DNA of 64,000 bases from Albibacillus kandeliae (GCF_003116585.1 NZ_QEHM01000001.1:992001-1056000), one strand, 5' to 3'. Positions 1 through 8,245 are shown, counted from the first letter of the stretch. The notes: a model not told the origin generated them from the sequence alone. Made by a program: numbers and translations.

Positions 1-300
1 CGAGATGAGGGCGAGGTTACGCTTGCCGGGCTTGTCGAACAGGTTGATCACCGCGTCGACCCCAAGATGGGCGGTCATCTTGAACCCATAGGAGATCCCG
101 AGCAGCACCAGCCAGGCGAACAGGATCAGTACGACCTCGAGCCCCCAGATCAGGGCATCGTTGAACAAGTACCGCAGCACGACGTTCACGAAGGTGATCA
201 GCGTCATCATCCCGAGGATGAAAGCGATCAGCGTCTCTTCGATCGAATGGATGGCCCGTCCGAAGGCGGATCCGGGCCGGTAGGACGAATGTCCGGACAT
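1..300 (-). CDS. dctQ: TRAP transporter small permease DctQ (3' end cut by window)
   Basis: Small membrane subunit of a TRAP (tripartite ATP-independent periplasmic) transporter, expected to pair with the large DctM permease outside the window and with the DctP protein next to it. The 100 visible residues start MSGHSSYRPGSAFGRAIHSI and contain two hydrophobic segments (about residues 22-45 and 52-70) with the DctQ-typical FVNVVLRYLFN and WGLEVVLILFAWLV patches. An ATG two codons upstream (304-306) is in frame, but the GGGGGA ribosome site sits directly against it, so the ATG at 298-300 is preferred. It lies 90 bases downstream of dctP in the same direction. The gene runs off the left edge, so length and C-terminus are unknown. 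Confidence 0.85.
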   Translation of the reverse strand, partial: MSGHSSYRPGSAFGRAIHSIEETLIAFILGMMTLITFVNVVLRYLFNDALIWGLEVVLILFAWLVLLGISYGFKMTAHLGVDAVINLFDKPGKRNLALIS

Positions 301-390
301 CGTCATTCCCCCGCTATGCAGATTGCGAAAATGGCCCGCCACAAGGACGGGCCAGTTGGCGGGCGCCGACGAGATGCCGGCGCGCCGCTC

Positions 391-1392
391 TTACATCGAG
401 GCGTTGATGTTCTGGGCTGCGGCGATGTTGTCCGCACCCACGTCGCCTTCGAACTCTTCCCAGACCGGCTTCATCGCGTCGACCCAGTGCTGGCGCTGTT
501 CCGGGGTCAGTTCCCGGATCTCGGCGCCTGCGTCCAGGATCGCCTGGCGCGCTTCGGCGTCGACTTCGCCCACGGCAGCGTTCCGCTCGACGGTCACTTC
601 GTTCAGGATGGTCAGCAGCTGATCGCGCACCGCCGGGTCAAGGCTGTCGAGCCAGTCGACCGAAGTCACGACGAGGTAGTCGAGCACACCGTGATTGGTC
701 TCGGTGGTGCCGTCCTGAACCTCGAAGAATTTCTGACCGTAGATGTTCGACCAGGTGTTTTCCTGGCCGTCGACGACGCCGGTCTGCAGCGCGCCGTAAA
801 CCTCGGAGAAGGCCATCGGCTGCGGCGAGGCGTTCAGCGCCTTCATCTGGGCGACCAGCACGTCGGAGGGCTGAACGCGGAACTTGAGGCCCGCGGCATC
901 GCCGGGTTCGATCAGCGGCTTGTTGGCCGAGAACTGCTTCATCCCGTTGTGCCAGAACTCGAGGCCCATCAGGCCACGGCGCGCCATCGATTCCTTCATC
1001 GCCTGGCCGGTCTCGGAGTTCTGGAAGGCGTCGACCGCTTCGATGTTCTTGAACATGAACGGCAGGTCGAAGATGCGGAACTGCTTGGTGAAGGCTTCGA
1101 ACTTCGACAGCGACGGGGCGGCCATCTGGACGTCGCCCTGCAGCATAGCTTCCAGAACCTGATCGTCATTGTAGAGGGTCGAGTTCGGATAGACCTCGAC
1201 ACAGGCCTTACCGTTCATTTCCTCGTCCACACGCTGCTGGAACAGCGAGGCGGCGATCCCCTTGGGGTGCTTGTCGGTGTTGGTCACGTGGCTGAACTTG
1301 ATGACGATCTCGCCCTCTTCGCAGGATGCGAGAGCCGAGGTTGCGCTCATGCCAAGGGTCAGCGCCGCGACGGCGGCGGTTACGAATTTCAT
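391..1392 (-). CDS. dctP: TRAP transporter substrate-binding protein DctP
   Basis: Periplasmic solute receptor of a TRAP transporter, 333 residues, the usual length for DctP. A Sec signal peptide ends near residue 22 (SATSALA-S). The mature part has family hallmarks: KFSHVTNTDKHPKG near the start, the LPFMFKNIEA stretch, the KFRVQPSDV segment carrying the conserved arginine that binds the substrate carboxylate, and GALQTGVVDGQENTWSNIY. The GGAGGAG ribosome site lies 7 bases before the ATG. C4-dicarboxylates are the likely substrate because dctB and dctD lie 3 kb away and DctD-like palindromes stand upstream, but the family also carries keto acids and sugar acids. First gene of a dctPQ(M) operon. 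Confidence 0.92.
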   Translation of the reverse strand: MKFVTAAVAALTLGMSATSALASCEEGEIVIKFSHVTNTDKHPKGIAASLFQQRVDEEMNGKACVEVYPNSTLYNDDQVLEAMLQGDVQMAAPSLSKFEAFTKQFRIFDLPFMFKNIEAVDAFQNSETGQAMKESMARRGLMGLEFWHNGMKQFSANKPLIEPGDAAGLKFRVQPSDVLVAQMKALNASPQPMAFSEVYGALQTGVVDGQENTWSNIYGQKFFEVQDGTTETNHGVLDYLVVTSVDWLDSLDPAVRDQLLTILNEVTVERNAAVGEVDAEARQAILDAGAEIRELTPEQRQHWVDAMKPVWEEFEGDVGADNIAAAQNINASM

Positions 1393-1599
1393 CGGATACT
1401 CCTCCCGAGTTGTATTCCGTCACCGGACGCTCCCGGTCCGGCCGCACCGCGTCTCGGTGCACTGAGCGGAGTGAACCCAAATGCCGCCAACCGCTCAACT
1501 GTTCGTCAGTTTCAAGGGGCGGCGCACAAGAAAACACCTGAAATTAAATGATTTAGGCGGATTTCAGCCGGGCCGGAGAATTCTGACATCAACCGACCA

Positions 1600-1615
1600 G
1601 TGCGGAAATCCGCAC
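1600..1615. promoter_or_regulatory. DctD-type upstream activating palindrome, proximal copy
   Basis: Perfect 16-base palindrome GTGCGGAAATCCGCAC. It matches, from memory, the DctD binding sites upstream of rhizobial dctA (TGTGCG-like arms, CGCACA-like partner). It is centred about 215 bases upstream of the dctP start codon and three helical turns from the second copy. Binding by the DctD encoded at 4009-5226 is inferred. Confidence 0.7.
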
Positions 1616-1631
1616 GGCGCCACACCACGTT

Positions 1632-1649
1632 TGTGCGAAAATCCGCACA
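1632..1649. promoter_or_regulatory. DctD-type upstream activating palindrome, distal copy
   Basis: TGTGCGAAAATCCGCACA, an 18-base dyad with one mismatched pair. Its centre is 33 bases from the centre of the copy at 1600-1615, so the two sites face the same side of the helix, the arrangement expected for two cooperating regulator dimers. Confidence 0.7.
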
Positions 1650-1651
1650 CA

Positions 1652-1691
1652 TTCGAATCGCGACTCACGCTGTCTGACCAGTTCGAATCGC
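1652..1691 (+). repeat. Direct repeat TTCGAATCGC, two copies 30 bases apart
   Basis: TTCGAATCGC occurs at 1652-1661 and 1682-1691, exactly 30 bases apart start to start (about three helical turns), immediately beyond the distal DctD-type palindrome. Each copy contains the palindrome TTCGAA. It could be the site of a second regulator of dctP. The function is unknown. Confidence 0.4.
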
Positions 1692-1745
1692 ATCACGACA
1701 CACAGGAGCGGCGGCGCAGTCCCCCTGCACCGCCACCAATGTCAT

Positions 1746-1759
1746 CACCTGAACAGGTG
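1746..1759. terminator. Small hairpin after the PNPOx-like gene
   Basis: CACCTG-AA-CAGGTG, a perfect 6-bp inverted repeat 3 bases beyond the stop codon of the minus-strand gene at 1763. There is no T-run, so it is only a weak terminator candidate and could equally be a protein site. Confidence 0.3.
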
Positions 1760-1762
1760 TCG

Positions 1763-2491
1763 CTAAGCCCCTGTCGCCGCGCCATAAGCCATGCCGTAGG
1801 CCTCGGTCAGCGCCTCTTCCAGCAACCGGCCTTCGCGATAGGGAGCCAGCGTCGCGGGCCGATTCACCCCGCCCGGCATCCGCGCGCAGGCTTCCGGCGC
1901 GCCCATGACCATCCGCACCGGCAGCAATTCGGAGTAAATTGGCAGTTCGTAATCCTCCTCGTCATCCGCGATCCCCTTGGCGCGAACTTTTGCCGAGGCG
2001 CGGTCGATGTCCATGACGATCACCGTGGTCGCCTTGATCTCCTGCGTGGTCGCGGGCCGCAGGCTGGCCGTGCGCTCCGGGAAAAAACGGTCGACCATCA
2101 TGGTGAGCGCGCGCAGCTTCTCCTCGGGGTCTTCCACCAGCCGGGCCTGCCCAAAGGCCATCACGGATCGGTAATCCGCCGAATGGTTGAAACCGGACCG
2201 CGCCAGCACAAGGCTGTCGAGGTGGGTCACCGTCACGCAGGCCGGCTCGCCTTCGGAGAGGTTCCGCAACATCCGGCTCGCGCTGCTGCCGTGCCAGTAA
2301 AGCCGCGTGCATTCGCGCCAGAACAGGGTCGGCGTGCAGAAGGGTTGCCCGTCGATCACGTAGGCCACATGCGCCATCACCGCCGCATCCAGCAGCTTGT
2401 GCACCGTGTCGTGGTCATAGAACCCGCGATCATGGCGGCGCTTCACGCGGTTGGTGCCATCTACGGGATAGGAATGGGTCTGATCGGTCAT
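1763..2491 (-). CDS. Pyridoxamine 5'-phosphate oxidase-like FMN-binding protein
   Basis: A 242-residue protein of the flavin-nucleotide-binding PNPOx-like family (Pyridox_ox_2 type). Visible family features are RRHDRGFYDHDTVHKLLDAA at the start, HVAYVIDGQPFCTPTLFWRE, LYWHGSSASRMLRNL, VCVTVTHLD-like text (here ACVTVTHLDSLVLARS) and FNHSADYRSVMAFGQA. Start chosen at the ATG 2489-2491, preceded by AGAAGGA; the open frame continues further upstream but would run through the neighbouring regulator. It is divergent from a MocR-type regulator, a common pairing that suggests PLP- or flavin-linked control. The substrate is unknown; true PdxH activity is not implied. Confidence 0.85.
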   Translation of the reverse strand: MTDQTHSYPVDGTNRVKRRHDRGFYDHDTVHKLLDAAVMAHVAYVIDGQPFCTPTLFWRECTRLYWHGSSASRMLRNLSEGEPACVTVTHLDSLVLARSGFNHSADYRSVMAFGQARLVEDPEEKLRALTMMVDRFFPERTASLRPATTQEIKATTVIVMDIDRASAKVRAKGIADDEEDYELPIYSELLPVRMVMGAPEACARMPGGVNRPATLAPYREGRLLEEALTEAYGMAYGAATGA

Positions 2492-2537
2492 GGAGGGGTT
2501 CCTTCTGGCTTGCACCCCTCTCGTCGCACACGCAAAG

Positions 2538-2566
2538 TGGTTTGAGATAGGACCAGTTTTGAACCA
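2538..2566. promoter_or_regulatory. Likely MocR operator in the divergent promoter region
   Basis: In the 78-base gap between two divergent genes lie TGGTTT (2538-2543), GGACCA (2550-2555) and GAACCA (2561-2566), spaced 12 and 11 bases, about one helical turn each. The last two are a direct repeat and the first is their inverted relative. MocR-family regulators such as PdxR bind repeated TGGxCC-like half sites, so this fits an autoregulatory operator. Inferred from pattern only. Confidence 0.45.
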
Positions 2567-2569
2567 AAA

Positions 2570-4012
2570 ATGGCAAACACTTCGCGATCCCGCCCCGACG
2601 CGCCGCTGCCGCCGATCCAGCTGGACCCGGCGATCCGCAACCAGTCCCTCCGGGTACGCGCGGGCCTGCGCGCGGCAATCCTCGACGGGCTGCTCCCGCC
2701 CGGCACCCGCCTGCCCTCCAGCCGAGACCTGTCCCGGACCCTCGGCATCGGGCGCAACGCCGTGGTCGCCGCGTTCGAGCACCTGATCAGCGACGGGTTG
2801 ATCGAGGCGCGCCACGGCTCGGGCACCTTCGTCTCGCCGCAACTGCCCCCCGCACAGCAGACCGCGACAGCTCCCGACCTTGCACTCGCTTACGGCAAAC
2901 GCCCGCCCTTCGCGCTGGGCCAGACCCATGTCGAGCCCGACTTCCTAGCCCGGCTAGGTGCGGCCACCCGGCGCGCCATCGCCCTCGCCCGGCCCGCCGA
3001 TCTCGCCTATGGCGATCCGCGCGGCACCCGCCACCTGCGTACCCAGATCGCCGAAACCCTGGCCGCCAACCGTGGCATCCGTTGCGATCCCGATTGCATC
3101 ATCGTCGTTACCGGCACCCAGCACGGCCTGCGCCTCTGTGCCGACGCGCTACTGACCCCGGGCGACACCGCGTGGTTCGAGGACCCCGGCTACAACGTCT
3201 CGCGCGCCACCCTGACCGCTGCGGGGATGACCCTTGCGCCGGTCCCGGTGGACGCGGCCGGGCTCGACGTCGCGGCCGGGATCGCCAACGCGCCCAACGC
3301 CCGTGCCGTTTACGTCACCCCGTCGCATCAGTTCCCCACGGGTGTCCGCATGGAGATGACACGCCGCGCCGCACTCATCGACTGGGCAGAGGCAACCGGG
3401 GCATGGGTCTTCGAAGACGATTATGACAGCGAGTTCCGCTACTCCGGCCCGCCGCTGACCGCCCTCGCGGGGCTTTCGCCGAACCGGGTGATCTACCTCG
3501 GTACCTTCGCCAAAACCCTGTTCCCCGGGCTGCGCCTCGGCTACATCGTCGTGCCGCCCGATGCGCTGGAGCGCGTGCTCAGGGCCCGGCCAGCGCTCGA
3601 CCGGTTCCAGCCCGCCTTCCTCCAGAACGCCGTTGCCGATCTCCTCGCCGACGGCACCGTTGCGACCCACCTGCGCCGCAACCTCCGTCGCTATCGCGCC
3701 GCCCGCGATCTTGTCGCCCAATGCATCGTGGAAACCTCCGAGGGTCGCCTCACCCCCGATGTCCCTGAGCACGGGCTGCACCTCATCGCGTGGCTCCCAG
3801 CGGGAACCTCCACGGCAACCGCCACAGAGATCCGCAGCGCGGCAGGGGTCGAGACCCTGCTGGTCTCGGAAACCCGGATGCAGCAAGGGGAGCGTGAAGG
3901 CTTCGTCCTCGGCTTTTCAGGCCACGCGCCCGAGGATCTGCGCATCGCTGCGACCGCCCTTGGCCGCGCAGCCCTGACCACGCTTTCGTCCTCCGGCGGC
4001 GGGACCAATTAA
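2570..4012 (+). CDS. MocR/PdxR-family transcriptional regulator with aminotransferase domain
   Basis: A 480-residue fusion of a GntR-type winged helix (about residues 24-90, LPSSRDLSRTLGIGRNAVVA followed by GLIEARHGSGTFVSP) and a class I aminotransferase-like domain (about 115-470). The PLP-binding lysine is K315 in GTFAKTLFPGLRLG. The EDDYDSEFRY motif (282-291) supplies the PLP-contacting Asp and Tyr. Such proteins sense PLP or a PLP adduct rather than transaminate. It is divergent from the PNPOx-like gene and probably controls it. No clear Shine-Dalgarno precedes the ATG at 2570. Its stop overlaps the stop of the opposing dctD gene by 3 bases. Whether it regulates PLP synthesis (PdxR) or another pathway cannot be told. 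Confidence 0.9.
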   Translation: MANTSRSRPDAPLPPIQLDPAIRNQSLRVRAGLRAAILDGLLPPGTRLPSSRDLSRTLGIGRNAVVAAFEHLISDGLIEARHGSGTFVSPQLPPAQQTATAPDLALAYGKRPPFALGQTHVEPDFLARLGAATRRAIALARPADLAYGDPRGTRHLRTQIAETLAANRGIRCDPDCIIVVTGTQHGLRLCADALLTPGDTAWFEDPGYNVSRATLTAAGMTLAPVPVDAAGLDVAAGIANAPNARAVYVTPSHQFPTGVRMEMTRRAALIDWAEATGAWVFEDDYDSEFRYSGPPLTALAGLSPNRVIYLGTFAKTLFPGLRLGYIVVPPDALERVLRARPALDRFQPAFLQNAVADLLADGTVATHLRRNLRRYRAARDLVAQCIVETSEGRLTPDVPEHGLHLIAWLPAGTSTATATEIRSAAGVETLLVSETRMQQGEREGFVLGFSGHAPEDLRIAATALGRAALTTLSSSGGGTN

Positions 4013-5226
4013 CGCCGGAAGTCCTCGGGCCGGATCCCGTAGCGCGCCAGCTTGTCGTAGAAGGTCTTCCTCGGCAGCTTGAGCGCCTTGGCCGCCTCCG
4101 AAGCATGCCCGTTCTGACGACCCAGCGCGGCGATCAGCAGCGCGCGTTCGACCCGCGCCATCTGTTCCGCCAACCCCAACTCACTGGCCTGCGCCACGTC
4201 GCGCGGCATCCCGAGGACGAAGCGCATGGCCGCGCTCATCAGCGACCGGGTGTTGCCAGGCCAGTCCTGTGCCATCAGCGCCGAGAGATGCTCCGAGGTG
4301 ATTTCGGGCGGCGTCAGCCCGGCCTGTTCGCTGGCCTGCGCCACGTAATGGCGGAACAGCACGGGAATGTCTTCGGGCCGCTCGGCGATGGACGGCACCC
4401 GTACGGTTCCGACCTCGAGCCGGTAGAACAGGTCGGGGTTCATGTCCTCGGGCCCCGGATCGGCCGTGCTCCCGCCCATGACCCGGGCTGCGGTGCCCCC
4501 GTCCAGCGCCTCGATCAGGGCAATCTGGGTGTCAGGCGGCAGGCGGGTGATCTCGTCCAGAAACAGGCTGCCCCCCGCGCTCGCGGCCAGCGCGGTTTCC
4601 AGCGCCACGCGGTCCAGCCCATCGGCAGCCCGCTTCTCGAAGGGTTTGCGCGACCGCGCCGAAGACAGGTGAATGACCTCGGCGACCTTCGAAATGCCGC
4701 TCCCCGGCGGACCGGTGACCAGCAGCTCGGTCTCCATCCCGGCCAACCTGCGCACCCGGGCCCGCAGCCCCTCCGCGAGGTCGGAGACCCCGAACAGCAG
4801 CCGCGCCGCCGGGTCCCCCTTCTCGGCCCGCATCCGCTCGGCCCGCCGTTCGAGCACGGCGCGACGCGCCTCCAGCGCCCGCTCCAGCACCGCGACCAGA
4901 TCCGCCGGGGCGCAGGGCTTTTCGAGAAAGTCGAAGGCACCCTGCTCCATCGCCGCCACAGCCATCGGGATATCGCCCTCTCCGGTCAGCAGCACCACGG
5001 GAAGGTCCTCATCGACCGCGTGGGCATAGTTCAGCAGGTGAAACCCATCGCGCCCCGGCATCCGGATATCCGACAGGATGACGCCCTGAAACTCCCGCGC
5101 GATGTGATCCTTGGCCGCCACGAAGGATCCCGCCGGGATCGCCGCCAGCCCGGCAAGGTCCAGCGTCTGGCTCAGCGCCTCGCGCACCGCTGCGTCGTCA
5201 TCCACCAGAAGGACCTGCCTCGTCAT
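4009..5226 (-). CDS. dctD: C4-dicarboxylate response regulator DctD, degenerate AAA+ domain
   Basis: NtrC-type response regulator, 405 residues. Receiver domain 1-120 with acidic pocket D10-D11, phospho-acceptor D53 (LSDIRMPG) and K103. Central AAA+ domain about 140-310, then a Fis-type helix-turn-helix at the end (EAAKALKLPRKTFYDKLARY, 378-397). The AAA+ part departs from the family. The Walker A site reads GPPGSGISK (172-180), with isoleucine in place of the catalytic lysine. The GAFTGA loop that contacts sigma-54 is missing: the chain passes straight from RSRKPFEKRAADGLDR to the Walker B GGSLFLDEI (218-226). It is translationally coupled (ATGA) to the sensor gene upstream. By context it regulates the TRAP transporter, perhaps without sigma-54. 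Confidence 0.88.
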   Translation of the reverse strand: MTRQVLLVDDDAAVREALSQTLDLAGLAAIPAGSFVAAKDHIAREFQGVILSDIRMPGRDGFHLLNYAHAVDEDLPVVLLTGEGDIPMAVAAMEQGAFDFLEKPCAPADLVAVLERALEARRAVLERRAERMRAEKGDPAARLLFGVSDLAEGLRARVRRLAGMETELLVTGPPGSGISKVAEVIHLSSARSRKPFEKRAADGLDRVALETALAASAGGSLFLDEITRLPPDTQIALIEALDGGTAARVMGGSTADPGPEDMNPDLFYRLEVGTVRVPSIAERPEDIPVLFRHYVAQASEQAGLTPPEITSEHLSALMAQDWPGNTRSLMSAAMRFVLGMPRDVAQASELGLAEQMARVERALLIAALGRQNGHASEAAKALKLPRKTFYDKLARYGIRPEDFRR

Positions 5227-6965
5227 GCCGCCTTGTCCTCCTGCCAGCGTTCCAGCCGCACCAGGAACAGCGCGCCCCCGGTTCCATCCTCGATGTTACG
5301 CCCGCGGATATCACCGCCAAAGCTCTGCACCAAGCCGTAGGAGATCGACAGGCCCAGACCCATCCCCTCGGCGGCACCGACTTTCTTGGTCGTATAGAAG
5401 GGATCGAACACCTTTTCCGGGTCGTCGATGCCCGGGCCGGTATCGCGGATCTCGACCTCAGGCGCCGCACCGCCCCGGATCTCGATGCTCAGCACCTTGT
5501 TCTCGCGCCCCTGCATCGCGTCGATCGCGTTGCTGACAAGGTTCAGAAACACCTGCCCCAGTCGCACCTCGCCGGCCCGTACCCAGACCGGCGATACCGG
5601 CGAGTCATAGCGCAGTTCGACCTCCTCCTGCCGCATCCGCGCCTCGGTCATCTCGATCACGCTCTCCATGACCGAGACCACGTCGACCCGGACCCCAGCC
5701 TCACTCTCCTGCCGCGCAAAGGCCCGCAGGTTCTGGATGATCCGGCCCATGCGCCGCGCCAGTTCGGAAATCCGCCCGAGGTTTTCGCCTGCCACGTCCG
5801 CCTGTCCGCGCTGGAGGTAGGCGGCGCCGTTCTCGGCAAAGGACCGGATCGCCATCAGCGGCTGGTTCAGCTCGTGGCTGATACCCGCGCTCATCTGCCC
5901 CAGCGCCGAGAGCTTGCCCGCCTGCACCAGCTCCGCCTGCGCTCGCTTCAGCGCCTCTTCGGCTTCCTCTCGTTCACGGACCTCGCGCCGCAAGTGCGCG
6001 TTGGTGGAAAGCAGCGCCTCGGTCCGCTTGGCAACGCGTGCCTCCAGTACGGCATTCGCCTCGGCCAGCGTCCGGCGCCGGACAGTCGCGAGAAACAGCA
6101 TCGCGCCAAAGGCGAGGCAGATCGCCGCCACCGCCGCCGCCTGCAACGACGCGAGACGCAGCGCCGGGGCCACGTCGACCAGCACCTCGCCGGTCAACCC
6201 GATCACCGGAAGGTCCTTCGCCATGTGCAGCGCCCGCGCCGGAAGGTAAGGCCCCCAGCCCAATCGCCAGATCTCGACGGGCCCGACCTGCGCCACGGCA
6301 AAGGGCGGGGCCGCCCCCTCGGGCGGCACCAGCCCCACGTGTCCCGCAGGACGTCGCCAGCCCAGCAGGTCGGTCCGGTTCGAGATGAAGACCCCGCCGT
6401 CACTGTCGGTGAAGAAGACCGCCGGGTTGTCGCCGCGCCAGGCCTGTTCGACCTGAACAACATCCGCGACCATGACCAGCGCACCGCGCACGCGCCCGTC
6501 CACACCGAAGGCCGGCGCGGCATAGACATAGGCGCGGCGCTGGTCCGATCCCGCCTGCCCGTGCCCCGACCCCAATGCCCCCTGCATCGCGCGCCGGAAA
6601 TAGGGCATATCGCCGATCTCGCGCCCCAGCAGCTCCCAGGGCCCGGACTGCACGTGCCCGCTGGCATCGGCAAAGACCACACCCATCGCCCCGATCTTGT
6701 CGCTCACGCCCAGCAACATCTCGTCCGCCGCCTCGGCCCGGCCCGGCTCCTCCAGCCCCGACAGCGCCGGGTGTTCGACCAGCAGAACCGCCAGCTCCTG
6801 AAACACCCGCAACTGGGTGCTCAGCCGGTCGCTCGCCAGGGCGAGATCGGATTCGGCGCGCCGTGCCAGTTGGTCCAGCGCCTGCCCATAGCCATAGCGC
6901 CAGACGCCGGCAGCCAGCCCCGCCACCGCGATCAGGAAAACCGGAACGATCCAGTTGATACGCAA
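5223..6965 (-). CDS. dctB: C4-dicarboxylate sensor histidine kinase DctB
   Basis: Membrane sensor kinase partnering DctD. Counting from the TTG at 6963-6965 it has 580 residues. A transmembrane segment near 4-22 is followed by a periplasmic double-Cache-like sensor (about 25-270, with DMPYFRRAMQG and YVYAAPAFG), a second membrane segment (about 277-295) and a coiled coil. The HisKA phospho-acceptor is H364 (SAGISHELNQPLMAIRSF). The HATPase has LVSNAIDAM, RDTGPGI and GMGLGLSI. The start is uncertain: an in-frame ATG lies at 7053-7055 but would overlap the divergent P450 start. The TTG start gives the usual short N-terminus (LRINWIVPVFLIAV). The stop overlaps the dctD ATG by 4 bases. Confidence 0.88.
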   Translation of the reverse strand: MRINWIVPVFLIAVAGLAAGVWRYGYGQALDQLARRAESDLALASDRLSTQLRVFQELAVLLVEHPALSGLEEPGRAEAADEMLLGVSDKIGAMGVVFADASGHVQSGPWELLGREIGDMPYFRRAMQGALGSGHGQAGSDQRRAYVYAAPAFGVDGRVRGALVMVADVVQVEQAWRGDNPAVFFTDSDGGVFISNRTDLLGWRRPAGHVGLVPPEGAAPPFAVAQVGPVEIWRLGWGPYLPARALHMAKDLPVIGLTGEVLVDVAPALRLASLQAAAVAAICLAFGAMLFLATVRRRTLAEANAVLEARVAKRTEALLSTNAHLRREVREREEAEEALKRAQAELVQAGKLSALGQMSAGISHELNQPLMAIRSFAENGAAYLQRGQADVAGENLGRISELARRMGRIIQNLRAFARQESEAGVRVDVVSVMESVIEMTEARMRQEEVELRYDSPVSPVWVRAGEVRLGQVFLNLVSNAIDAMQGRENKVLSIEIRGGAAPEVEIRDTGPGIDDPEKVFDPFYTTKKVGAAEGMGLGLSISYGLVQSFGGDIRGRNIEDGTGGALFLVRLERWQEDKAA

Positions 6966-7023
6966 GGCCTTTTCATGCTCCCCGGAATGTCGTCCCGGCG
7001 AGAATAGCAGCGGAGGGCTTGCA

Positions 7024-8238
7024 ATGACCAGCGTCCCCCGGCAAAGCCCTTCCATGCAGCGCCACAGCCAGTCACCGACCGATCCGTCCTTCGTCCAGGA
7101 CCCCTACCCATTCTACGCCTCGGCCCGCCTAGGCAGCGATCTCGGCTGGTGGGAGCAATACGGCATGGTCGCGGCCTTTTCCCATGCCGCGGTATCGTCC
7201 TTGCTGAAAGACCGCCGCTTCGGCCGCGAAGTCCCACCGGAGATGGCCGTCACACCGCCGCCCCACCTCGCGCCCTTCTACGCGGTCGAGGATCATTCCC
7301 TGCTGGAAGCGGAACCGCCACGTCACACCCGCCTGCGCGGTCTCGTCCTCAGGGCCTTCACCTCGCGGGCCATCGCCGCCCTCGCCCCCGCGATCGAGAG
7401 CCTCTGCCACGAGTTGATCGACGCCTTTCCCACCGGGCCCTTCGACCTGCTCCCGGCCTATTGCACCGAAGTCCCCGTGTGCACCATCGCGCGCCTGCTC
7501 GGCGTGCCCGAGAGCATGACGCCGGAACTGCTGGGCTGGTCCCACGCCATGGTCGCCATGTACCAGGCGAACCGGACCCGCGCGACCGAAGAGGCCGCCG
7601 CCCGTGCCGCCGCGGAATTCTCGGCTGCCCTGCGCGACTACATCGCCCATCGCCGCGCCCGACCCGGCGAGGACCTGATCACCGCGCTCATCGCGGCAGA
7701 GGAGGCTGGCGACAAGCTGTCCTCGGACGAACTGGTCGCCACCTGCATCCTGCTGTTGAACGCCGGGCACGAAGCCACCGTCCACAGCCTCGGCAACGGC
7801 CTCAAGACCCTGCTCGAACAGCGCGACGACATCGCCGATCTGCTCGCACCTGAGACCCTTGCCGGCACGGTCGAGGAAATCCTGCGCTACGACCCGCCGC
7901 TCCACATGTTCACGCGCTATGCCTATGAAGACGTTGCCGTCTTCGGCCACCAGTTCCGCCACGGCGATCAGGTCGCCCTGCTGCTCGGCGCCGCCAACCG
8001 CGATCCCGCCGTCTGGCCCGAGCCCGACCGCTTCGATCCCCGCCGCCCGGTTTCGACCAACACCAGCTTCGGCGGCGGGCTGCACTTCTGCGTCGGCGCC
8101 CCGCTGGCCCGCCTCGAGATGCAGATCGCGCTGCCCGCACTGATCGCCCGCTGCCCCGGCCTCAAACTGGCCGAACCGCCCCGCTACAGCGACAGCTATC
8201 ACTTCCACGGGCTCACGGCGCTCCGGGTCAGCACGTGA
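7024..8238 (+). CDS. Cytochrome P450 (soluble, CypX-like)
   Basis: A 404-residue soluble bacterial P450. Landmarks are the I-helix oxygen site AGHEAT (247-252), the K-helix ExxR pair (E285/R288 in EEILR) and the haem loop FGGGLHFCVGAPLARLE with cysteine ligand C356. There is no N-terminal membrane anchor, as expected for a class I enzyme fed by ferredoxin and a reductase. Start chosen at ATG 7024 with GGAGGG six bases upstream. It is divergent from dctB and converges on the Lrp regulator. No dedicated ferredoxin gene is adjacent; fpr at 13.6 kb is the only reductase in the window. The substrate is unknown. Confidence 0.92.
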   Translation: MTSVPRQSPSMQRHSQSPTDPSFVQDPYPFYASARLGSDLGWWEQYGMVAAFSHAAVSSLLKDRRFGREVPPEMAVTPPPHLAPFYAVEDHSLLEAEPPRHTRLRGLVLRAFTSRAIAALAPAIESLCHELIDAFPTGPFDLLPAYCTEVPVCTIARLLGVPESMTPELLGWSHAMVAMYQANRTRATEEAAARAAAEFSAALRDYIAHRRARPGEDLITALIAAEEAGDKLSSDELVATCILLLNAGHEATVHSLGNGLKTLLEQRDDIADLLAPETLAGTVEEILRYDPPLHMFTRYAYEDVAVFGHQFRHGDQVALLLGAANRDPAVWPEPDRFDPRRPVSTNTSFGGGLHFCVGAPLARLEMQIALPALIARCPGLKLAEPPRYSDSYHFHGLTALRVST

Positions 8239-8245
8239 CCCCGAC

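Larger units (their letters stand above)
1393..1762. other. Intergenic region upstream of dctP; regulatory, no gene seen
   Basis: About 370 bases between the dctP start (reading left) and the end of the PNPOx-like gene. It holds two DctD-type palindromes, a 30-base-spaced direct repeat and a small hairpin, listed separately. I looked on the minus strand for a sigma-54 promoter (GG, ten bases, GC) and found none that fits. An A/T-rich stretch near 1543-1560 could hold a sigma-70 -10 element. No convincing coding frame is present. Confidence 0.6.

Noticed and set aside
67-1551. 494-codon plus-strand frame across dctQ and dctP
   Set aside because: The minus strand encodes recognisable TRAP proteins here. 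The plus frame is rich in His, Arg, Gly and Val without any motif.
1393-1600. Sigma-54 promoter for dctP
   Set aside because: Searched the minus strand for GG and GC at the required spacing. The nearest candidates (AGGTGTTTTCTTGTGC, CGGCTGAAATCCGC) have the two elements one base off.
6966-7055. Longer DctB start at the ATG 7053-7055
   Set aside because: It would overlap the well-supported P450 start (GGAGGG, ATG 7024) on the other strand and add 30 residues without family likeness. Kept only as an alternative.
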